This document shows positions 55,491-64,000 of a DNA stretch of 64,000 bases, one piece after another. The position numbers and the translations under genes are program-made. Each line of letters opens with the position of its first letter. The first letter of the stretch is position 1. The notes under the pieces were generated by a model. It saw only the letters and a program-made list of their open reading frames with translations. It had not been told where the DNA came from and made no database searches. The stretch is from positions 852,501 through 916,500 of the forward strand of contig WPIO01000037.1 of NCBI GenBank assembly GCA_009760855.2. The letters are read 5' to 3'. This DNA comes from Cristatella mucedo. Taxonomy: Eukaryota > Bryozoa > Phylactolaemata > Cristatellidae.

Positions 55491-56605
55491 TTTTTGTCGT
55501 CTGTCCTCACAAAGTCGCTTCTGCTGACTTTCTTCGTAGTAACTGCAAGTTCAATCGGAACAGCGATGCAGCGAGTTTCCCATGTCGTCGGGGTCACTTG
55601 GATTGCAAGCGGCGGTGGCGGCGGCTGAAACTGTCCGCCGAGCTGTGTGAACGACTTTCGGAAAATATTTGATTTCCTATTGTGTGAGGACAAACTGGAT
55701 ATTAAAGGAATGCTGATGATCCATTCGCTTCCCCAACAAATGTTAAGCCATAAAACAGGCTCCTCTTAATCTGTTGCATGCCTAATCGAAGAAATGTTTA
55801 AAGTTAACAGGAATAGTGCGTCAATTTATGTATGATGTGATTCGACGACTCTTGCCGATTGTATTTGCATCCCACTAATCCTAAATTAGATTTCATTAGT
55901 TGTCTGCAAATGGCCAATCATCTCTTGCAGAACCATACAGCCGAGAGAATTGCACGGCCTATGTGACCCGATTTGGACTGGCAAAAATCGTCACCCAATT
56001 TTGTAGCAGCAGCAAAGCGATGGCGAGCTGGAATTGGCGAGGTCTGCTGTAATGCACGATCTACGATCTAAGGAGCCTAACCGGAAGCTGACGAGTCCAC
56101 GACGTTGGAGCTGATGGCTTCAATAGACCGTGGTTGGTCGGTCTCACAGGTATTCAGTCTCGTCCAAGAAATTACTTCCACAAACAATCTCATTCTCACC
56201 GTGGCTTCGCTGATAAAAAATACAAATCTGCCTGCATTAGCAATGGATAGCCAGATCCTTTTTGGCTGCACTTTTTTGGGATATAAGCCGTAAACAGTAG
56301 AGGCGGCCGCTTAGCTGAATTAACAGAATTGAGACAGGGTGATGTCGAAAAACTCACGAGTCACCACTCATCTACACATGTACTGACTTTGGAAAGAGCA
56401 TTGTGTATGTAATTCGCGTTGATAAGATACAAGTGCGCCTCGCCCAGCCTGATCACAGGCTGTAAGCAACACAGTTCAAATTTAGCAACCGAGAATAACA
56501 GGGGAGACAATTACTGTATGCGTTCTTAGTCCAGGCATTCGCAGTTAATCAGATAATCACGATAGCCGCAAGCTAAGGAAGAGACGGGGCCTGACCTTCC
56601 TTTTA
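55491..56605. other. Unassigned
   Basis: A 62-codon + frame at 56,105-56,293 starts with ATG in fair context (GGAGCTGATGG) and reads MELMASIDRGWSVSQVFSLV. No family was recognised. Confidence 0.35.
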
Positions 56606-56775
56606 GGGCCGTGATAGGCGAGGAGGTAAGGTGCTCGCTCCTCACGATCGTGATCGCGGGTTCGAGTCCTGCCGTGGGCGATCTTTTATTTCCAACTGCA
56701 AGTGGTGGTGATAGCCGTTAAGGCTCTTCTACTTCGACATAAATGAGGCTGCTAAATCAGCTACTAATTAGACAC
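56606..56775 (+). mobile_element. SINE-1 copy, plus strand
   Basis: Head GGCCGTGATAGGCGAGGAGG, box B GGGTTCGAGTCCTGCC (56,658-56,673), body ATTTCCAACTGCAAGTGGTG and 3' end GAGGCTGCTAAATCAGCTA. The tRNA-like part does not form a complete acceptor stem, so it is not a tRNA gene. Confidence 0.87.
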
Positions 56776-58255
56776 GCTGAAGACACGAGAACACGAGACG
56801 AGAAACGCTGGAATGATCGCGAAGTTTCTCTGATCACCGACAGGACGAAGCTAAAAGGTGCTTCCAAGCTGTGCCCCGGCGATCTAAACGGGAGCCGCCG
56901 CTCAGCTGCGAAGCTCAGTAAACCAAGAAATCTGGCAGCGGCACTTGTATCGCTTTGTAAGCGATCATGTTGAGCGGGCGTCGGCCTCTAGTGGCGCGTT
57001 AGTGGTTGCATTGATTATTTAACAATGACGGCATCACGTACAAGTTCATGAATTACGGTATCGTGTAATACGTTATTTGTTATTAGCACGGTTCACAATG
57101 CACAGCCAAAGTTGAGGTCGTCCGTTGATGCAAAGCATTTTCAATCATATGCGAAGTTCTATTACCTCAGTGGCAAGAAACTTGCTATCTGGCTATATGT
57201 ACAGGCATTATTATATCGCAATACTACCAGAGAATTTGTTTCATTCGGAACATATAGAGGCATTATTATTTATTCCGATGACACATCTACGAGACTTTTA
57301 ATATGGAGTGTATATCAAAGCACTAATCTTTATCGAAATCACGAGAAACAATAAACTTTTTATATTGGGCATGTAAAGAGGGATTAGCGTCAGTTACGGT
57401 ACCATACATACCAACCCAGTTTCTCCAACTCAATCGCAAGAACCCTGCCTTGACCTCGATCGCAAACCCTGCCTGGCTGTCTCCGGACACCAGAGAAAGG
57501 CGTCGCGTCTGCACACTGGCTGCAGTGTGCAGAATGACCAGCCGGTACTTTGGAACTATCAACCGGCCGCCGGGCACATGCTCATTCCAAGATCCGCATA
57601 GCCGAGGCTGGCAGGGCGTGCTGCTCGAGCATGTGCACTTCGTTTTACAGCCCCGACGCTTCTCTAAGGAGCGCTCGTTGGCTTTAGGAGAGTCGGTCGG
57701 CGCTGCCCGAGTCGGACAGCGCTGCGCGTCGATTGCGCTCGATTGCCCACGCGGATTTCCATTGCCTCGAAGCCCTGGCGAAACGATCTTTGCTGAACAA
57801 GTTGCCCGAGGCCATTTCGTGGCCGACACAGATTAGCCTTCATAGTCACACTGCGACCCCTCACTGTCACTGTCGCGTATGCCTTCGCACAGCTGCCAGC
57901 AGAACTTTCTTCTTCCTTCTGCAGCCGATTCTGCCACCTCCTCGAGCTGTCGCTGTCGCCTCTGCTGTTGCTTCCGTGCAACTCGTGAGGCGACGCAGCT
58001 CGTGCTGCCGTGAAGCCATTCACCGGTCAACAGTGGTCGAGAATATTACGGTATAGTTTATTACCGCAGCCGACAAACAGAACGTGGACCGTATCCAAAT
58101 ACGGAAATGCGGACCAAGAACTAGTAACAAACGGGTCCAATATAGAGTCCAATATAAGTGCCACTCACTTGGTTCGTAGCCACTTTTCTTGGTCTCCCTC
58201 TCGAAGTTCAGCAGCCTGCTTACACGGGCCACAGTCGCTCCCGCCGAGACATAGC
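56776..58255. other. Unassigned, partly GC-rich
   Basis: Long frames on both strands at 57,323-58,056 reflect high GC. None shows a domain or conserved motif. Confidence 0.4.
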
Positions 58256-58930
58256 TTGTAGTTTGGTCGCACAGCAGATAGCCAGCCGATGCCCAACACC
58301 GACAGTCTATTCGCTTTGAGGCTGGCTTACCTGTTGTCATTGCCCTGGTCAATTGCCGGCGCTTCTCGGCAGTGGGCATCCATGGCCGAGAGGTTATCCT
58401 TGGGCGCCTGCAATAGAATGCCGCTGGCGTAGGTCGGGTATTTCGCTCGCAAGAAGTTCCAGTTTATAATGACTGCAATAAGCAGGTTCCACTGTCGTAC
58501 AACGAGAGCTTAGCGCTGGAGCAGAAAAGGAAGCACGAATACAAGACACAGACACGCCACGCCTGCGGGCGCGCGGGCGGGCGGATGAGAGCTAGGCAAG
58601 ACTAGGGATGGGGCAAAGGCCACAGCCAGAGCCGCTCTGGCTATTGCCGGCGGAGAGCCATTCAGAAGATGACGACACGAGTGCTGCGACCCGATGCGCC
58701 CGGTGCGAAATAGCTCGGACCGGCGCATGGAGCTGAAGAGCGCACGGCTCCCCTCGGCCCCTACTCTCGCTAGACTCCCCTTCCACTCCTCCTGTCCCCT
58801 GGTTGACCCCGATGATTCATCGAGGACCACAACTGTGCAGCGGCCGACCCTGATGGTGAATCCACCAACTGGCCACCAGCTGGTTACGGGCCTGTGCCCA
58901 TGCCACATCACAGGCTCATCAGAGGAGCCG
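58256..58930 (-). repeat. Repeat D copy 3, split
   Basis: Two blocks match repeat D copy 2: 58,256-58,325 (GTTTGGTCGCACAGCAGATA, GCCAGCCGATGCCCAACACC) and 58,728-58,930 (AGCGCACGGCTCCCCTCGGC, CGGCCGACCCTGATGGTGAA, GGCCACCAGCTGGTTACGGG). About 400 unrelated bases separate them. The 87-base unit is present once rather than twice. Confidence 0.65.
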
Positions 58931-60388
58931 GCATACACTCAAACTACAGGTTCCTTTGCGGCAGCAGTAGCTGTAGTACTGATAGAGCAGACTGCTATAA
59001 AATGACTTGCTGCAAAATAAGACCTTTGGGCCGGCAGCCTCCCGTGGAAAAACAATCCAGTAATAGTAGTGGATTTTCTGAGTATATGCGAGGCCTGAGT
59101 ATCGTCTAGGTTAGCAAACGGCAGTTCAGAATGAACGAGTTATGTGGATAGTACCATTCCCAGAACGAATAGCAGACATGCGAAGCAAAGCTGCTTACTC
59201 GGCCTGACAGACATGCATCAACGCAGAATTAGCCACTGCAAGCCACAACTTACAGATTTTGTAGGAATTTTCTTTCCCCCTTAAGAAAGAAGGAAGTGCA
59301 TTCCAAGAAGCGGGCGAAGGGAGAGGTAACTTACATTCGCTGGCAAACGAAAGAATACCTTATGAGCCACGTGCATCCGGCCACGAGCTAATATGTCCTG
59401 CCATCACCGGTGCTTGCGAAGAGGCAACCGCCTGCAGACCGACATCGGGCACATGCGCACGCACATACCAGACCAGCATGTACACTGGCTTGACGAAATC
59501 GAGTTCACGAAGTGCCAATTTTTCTTCCCCGAGAAGCTGTCCTGTCCTGATGTCAACTAGCCACTGTCATCAGCCGACACGCGAGCACGGTGGTTCTCGA
59601 GCGTGGCGATAAGAGAATGCTTCGGCGAAATCTCGCGCGCTAATACATCGGGAGCCTATGGCGAAGATAAGCTACGCGGGCACTCCAGACTCGGGCTTAG
59701 CATTAGCTGGCGTGCTCTGCTGTCGCTGAGCACGTGGGGGGGAGCTAACGCTCAGACAGGTAAGCATCCGTGAAACAACGCATTTGCAAGCCGCAGCAGC
59801 TTCCCAGCCAGCCCTGCGAGGCACGACGTGCGTGCAAGGGCATGTCGTGCCTAATTTACATCGACTAGCACCCTCCAGTGGGCACTTCCGCTCCACACGC
59901 TGCCAATCTATTGCAATTGATGTGCTCCCGAGTGGCCCGTCAAAGCATAGGGTATAAGCCACCACCCTTTTCTGGAGCTCTTCTGATCTGTCCTGCGGCA
60001 CTTATTCGAGTCGGCCGAGAAAGTAGATTAGCTTTGCACAAAATGTAGGACCTGACGAGCTGGTTGCTCTATCTGCGATAGGCTACTTTTATTTCGCTTT
60101 ATGACATCGCGAAACAAAAGAAAATATCAAACCCTGCTAGATTGGGATTAATCAATTTAACTAAGTTTATCTGAACATCCAGACAGTTAAGACTGGTTTT
60201 CTCGCGAATTAAACGTTAAATAGACAGTACAGTGTATTTTAGCTGCGACCGCACAATACAATTGACACGTGAAAATGTTAAAATAGCGAGACAGGACGTA
60301 TTTGTGAGCGAATCAGTGCCGTGTAAGTCGCGTTCGCACCATGAGTTGATCTAGTGCCTTTTACTGTTCCTCGGCGATTTCGGAGGCT
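58931..60388. other. Unassigned
   Basis: No supported gene. Minus frame 59,672-60,001 has no recognised motif. Confidence 0.4.
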
Positions 60389-60517
60389 ATGTCATCACTG
60401 ATAAGCACAGGACATGGTAAATCCAAGACGCTTGAAATGACGTCCAAAACGAAAGCTATGCCTCAGCCTTCGGCAGTTTGTCAAGTCCTCGGAAAACCAA
60501 TCACGGCATCGAGGCAG
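60389..60517 (+). CDS. Candidate first coding exon, 43 codons
   Basis: ATG at 60389 opens 43 codons ending exactly at a near-consensus donor GAGGCAG|GTGAGA (60,518), in phase 0. The product starts MSSLISTGHGKSKTLEMTSK and ends GKPITASRQ. It is basic, Ser/Thr/Lys-rich and without a signal peptide, the sort of sequence seen at disordered N-termini. No downstream exon could be joined. Without one this stays a weak prediction. Confidence 0.25.
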
Positions 60518-63246
60518 GTGAGAAATACTCGAAAGCGAAACGACGGTCCGTCCGCAGTACGACAGGTGCCCTCGAGACTTGCACACTACACCGACCGTCA
60601 GCTGCGAACGACTGGACGACCGTAACGAGGCGTCGAAGCGTCGTTCGTAGCAATCAGACTGCAATTCGGCTTGCTCGTCAGAGCTCAACAGAGAAGCGAG
60701 CGAACCGTCTCAGCAGCAGTCGAGCGTCCGGCGGCGAGCCTTCCGGCGAAATTCCCACGTTGCTCGTCTTCCTAGCACATCACTCTTGAAGTGCCACTGC
60801 ACTTTGATACAAATAGTAACGGGGCACAAACGTGCCTTGATCAACGAGAGGCCACTGCTCAGGTCTTTTCCCGTTTCCGACCAGCTTGCTGCAGATTCCC
60901 TATCAGGATTTGTTGTCTGATCATACTGTCTGTGTCTGTGGCATCTGCTGTTGTGATTATCGGAGCGCCTTGAAACATATGTACATGCCTCCCCTGTGGC
61001 CACTAGTTAAGCCATTGACGCGCAGCATCATGCCCCTAATGCATGTTGTATTTCGTGCCGTCTGCTGCGATTGATCGAGCTCTCATATATGTACACTTTG
61101 ATAGTAATAAAGCAAGAGTCTCGTTTACCGTTCACGTTCACGCCCCGCCCCCTATCCGCTGTATCTCCGTGAGACTCCCACAAGAGCTGCCACCACCTGA
61201 GCCACTGCTATTTAACAGTCGCAGATACGAGAATTGCCGGCAACTTTGGCGGCCTCATTCAGATCGGAGATTGCCACCTGTCGAGAGAAGCAGACAGCTC
61301 CAGCAGCTTCAGAAACCAACACCAGCAAGCACCGGAGCAGATACGCCAGCCCATCCCCCCACGCACTAGTACACTCCAAGACTGACAACACAGCGGTCTC
61401 TCAAATTTAATGCTCAAGTAAACAAGATGAAATTAACATGCAGGCAGTAATTTTTTTATTGAAGCACAGGACAAACAAAACCTGATGACTGCCGCGGGAT
61501 TGAGAACGAAAAAAGGATTTTCTTTTTTTTTCGAACGGAAGCGATCGCTCAACGTTTGGCTTGCTGGGCCAACAGTCTGTCAATCGACCTAATTCGAGCA
61601 ACTGAAGCACTCTGTATGAGGATAATATCGGGTACACAGCAACGAACTTAAAACGCAAGCTACCATTCTCGTTGGAATTTTAACTGCTTTGTCTTGCTAC
61701 ACTGCAACAGTGGATTTCGGTCAGACGAACATAGTCCGCACGTGCACGCCAGCTACGATGCATGCATGCACGCACTTTCGATGCACGGTTATGATGGTGC
61801 AATAGAATGCAGATTGTAAAGTTTCGCCACCGTGGTCTGTTGGTGAGACAAGTAAAACAAGCACTTTTGCCCAACCGCTGGCGCAGACTTCCTAACAAGG
61901 CACCAATGCACTAGAAATTGCTTAACTTTCGCCCCACCTGATATGATCAAGCAGCCGAGTTTGACCACATTATATCCGACAAGTACGAGCGGGAGGCGGT
62001 TGGAAGGGAGCGAGCCATCGCGGCCACCGACGATAGAGAATTTGGTCCTGGTTCATTTTGCTAAGTAAAGTTAAGGCCGAAGAATTGAAAAAGCGTACGT
62101 AGACGACATTCGGTCGCGTTTAGTCAAACGTCGCATAGTTTAATACTATCTTAACCTAAGCGACAACACATAGAACACTGAAGCGGGTTCAAAGAGACCA
62201 TCTCATTAAACCATCAAACGCCATACGTCGAAATGACCCATAAACCGGCAGTAGCATCGTAAACTTCGCTGGGCCATAAACTGGCCTCAGCGGGCATAAC
62301 AAGGCCATAAACGTCATCCGCGAATAAATTACCAATATCATAAATCAGCCAAACGGCTCACTTTCCTGTCACTGGAGTCTATCCGGGGCTCGCTTTTTAC
62401 TGATACGTAAAATTTTCTTAATGGCGCGGTTTTCGTAATTGTGCCGCCACAATTTAAAATAATACGCTTTTTTGGCTCATGTAAATTGGCGTCGATGCGA
62501 GAAATCTTCGGATAAATAGTTGTTGCTAACATGTGCTTTATGCGGATACGTACTGCTAATGCATTGCACATTACAAAAAATGCATTGGCGGAGCAAGGGG
62601 GTGTGCTCAGGCGGCAGTTGGCCCCCTGAGCAGAGTTATGGACCTGGGAAACCCGTATATCTATGCCCTCCGACCGGCACTTACGATGAAATTACGTCCC
62701 ACTTCCCACTTCCGGCAGATGACCATTCGCACAGAGTGCATGTCGTATATAAACACTACCATTGTTCGCTATAATTTATGCTAGCTTGCAGATCTTGCCC
62801 CCTCCGTGAATATTCCGGCTCCGTCCCAGCGAAAATGTATCGCTGCTTCCGAACCGAGAATAGTTTGCTTCTTATCTTTCGAATATCTGCGCTCTGGTTG
62901 TCAGAAACAATTGGCCTGCTTGAGGCCAATTGCTATAGGGTTCGGGTCGAGTCTCAACTCGACGAGTGGCGAATCTTCGAGCAATTAATCTGTTCGACCA
63001 CTGCATTGACAGATCTAGAGAGGATATAGCTGCAGCTCGTACGCTATAATGACACTCGCTGCTTTAATGCCGCTCTGCTCACCAATAACAGTAACAGCTC
63101 TTCCATTTTTGTTAGCAAGTACAGCAGAAAAAAGCTGGAAAATCTAGTACCATCGGAGTAGCAGCGACTTGCATGAAGGTCACACAGCGAGTCGGTGCAG
63201 CACAGCTCTCCAGCAAAGCCCGGGCGGGGCCCGAGACATGGCGTCA
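60518..63246. other. Unassigned
   Basis: The 108-codon + frame at 61,043-61,369 is Pro/Arg/Gln-rich (PQELPPPEPLLFNSRRYENC) without a known domain. TTGGCGGAGCAAGGGGGTG at 62,584 resembles a hAT-type terminus, but no matching right end was found. Confidence 0.35.
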
Positions 63247-63420
63247 ATGCCAGGTGCAGCATACCGCAGTCTCCGAAAGCTTGACCCCGGGAAGATATAT
63301 CCTGTTCTCGTGCTCCGTGTTGGTAATCTCCGGTAGCTTCCACTCCTCGAACATCTCCGTAAGCGTGAAATGGCGAGCGTCTTTTGAAATGCCGACCGTT
63401 CGCCTCCCGTTCGCAGCCTG
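63247..63420 (-). CDS. Candidate exon, 58 codons, family unknown
   Basis: A minus-strand frame, open from a TGA at 63,421-63,423 to a TGA at 63,244-63,246, reads ARHFTLTEMFEEWKLPEITN and TEHENRIYLPGVKLSETAV. The amphipathic, acidic composition looks far more protein-like than the longer overlapping 165-codon minus frame (63,044-63,541), which has Cys/Arg/Ser noise. A donor-like ACTGCG|GTATGC could end the exon near 63,265. I do not recognise the family. Confidence 0.3.
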
Positions 63421-64000
63421 TCACTTTCGATACGGAGGAGGCCCTAAAGAAGTCGGCAGTTAGGAAGCACGACGCTGGCAAAATCGGACAAACGCCGGTG
63501 GCAGCTCGGTGAGCATCGCGGTGACCAACCTGTCTTGCCAAGTCCGTGCCAGCGGCAGCATCAGCACTGCAGCAGATACTAGCGCGAAACGAGGCCGCCG
63601 TTAGGCGCCGAATAAGAAATGAGAAGCCTGAAAAAAATCACCGATGTAGCCTTAAATTTAGATATCAGCTGAACTTTGACCTTGCTAAGGTCAGTCAATC
63701 TTCGGGGCGCCCCTTGCAGGGCAGGCCTGTCTCTGCGGAAGCTGTACTTTGGTAGTCGGTTACTTCCTGCTCACGCTGGAAATAAAAGCTCTTACAATGC
63801 TTAACTGGATCATAGAAAATCAAACTCTTTGTGTGGCCTATCTAGTATCATTCTCGATGCCAAAATCGTGTGCTCTTAGTGCTCTGCACTGCCACAATTA
63901 TTTCCACCATCGTCACGAGCGACCGAAATAAACTGCAAAACTCTTGTGGCTTCTGAGCTAGTCGCATGGCGAATATAATAGCTCCCAGAATACCGTGAAT
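63421..64000. other. Unassigned
   Basis: TTGACCTTGCTAAGGTCA at 63,676-63,693 is a near-perfect short palindrome. Otherwise nothing was recognised. Confidence 0.4.

Noticed and set aside
55205-55693. 162-codon minus frame
   Set aside because: It is antisense to the LINE-B 3' end and its flank. There are no motifs, and the frame is explained by the repeat.
56606-56690. Possible tRNA gene with a good box B
   Set aside because: The acceptor arm does not pair, and the downstream SINE-1 body shows it is a SINE head. The same applies to the other tRNA-like heads.
57323-58056. Overlapping 107-168-codon frames on both strands
   Set aside because: High GC reduces stops in all frames. No frame shows conserved motifs or a convincing splice context.
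62584-62815. Possible MITE starting TTGGCGGAGCAAGGGGG
   Set aside because: No matching inverted right terminus or target duplication could be found.
63044-63541. 165-codon minus frame
   Set aside because: Composition is noisy and a shorter overlapping frame (63,247-63,420) looks more protein-like.

Overview
The window looks like nuclear DNA from a repeat-rich metazoan, most likely an invertebrate. It holds several families of EN/RT-type (L2/CR1-like) LINEs, two tRNA-derived SINE families, a decayed Ty3/gypsy pol, hAT-type MITEs, long CT, AT, GT and CTGT microsatellites, and GT-AG introns. It has no bacterial operon structure, no rRNA, no CRISPR array and no convincing free-standing tRNA gene. 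The phylum cannot be settled from this sequence alone.

The best host gene is on the + strand. Three exons (41,087-41,219; 50,377-50,544; 50,678-50,784) join in compatible phases and encode the nucleotide-recognition and PAP-associated part of a non-canonical poly(A)/U polymerase (TUT1/MTPAP/GLD2 type). The first intron, about 9.2 kb, is filled with LINE and SINE insertions. The catalytic-domain exons and the C-terminus were not found. Weaker single-exon candidates lie at 2,705-2,842, 15,415-15,576 (with a TATA box), 31,070-31,282, 60,389-60,517 and 63,247-63,420 (minus).

Layout: 0.1-11 kb holds LINE and SINE fragments, a SPIN-like hAT MITE at 8,627-8,809 and a chimeric LINE at 9.66-10.67 kb. 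11.7-13.7 kb is a minus-strand Ty3/gypsy pol relic, followed by a palindromic AT-rich repeat. 15-29.6 kb is dense in LINE-A and LINE-B copies on both strands, with an AT-cored perfect-arm palindrome at 20.8-21.1 kb. 30.5-31.1 kb is a 48-bp minisatellite that reads open in several frames. 32-41 kb is mixed repeats and unassigned DNA. 41-51 kb is the polymerase gene with its loaded intron. 51-55.5 kb is more LINE sequence, some with nested SINEs. 55.5-64 kb is mostly unassigned, more GC-rich DNA.

Names LINE-A, LINE-B, LINE-C, SINE-1, SINE-2, repeat D and repeat E are local labels for families recognised by comparing copies inside this window. The elements are decayed: every LINE RT reading frame has stops, frameshifts or lost catalytic residues, so none appears autonomous. 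The SINE-2 tail resembles the LINE 3' end, suggesting that the LINE machinery mobilised it.
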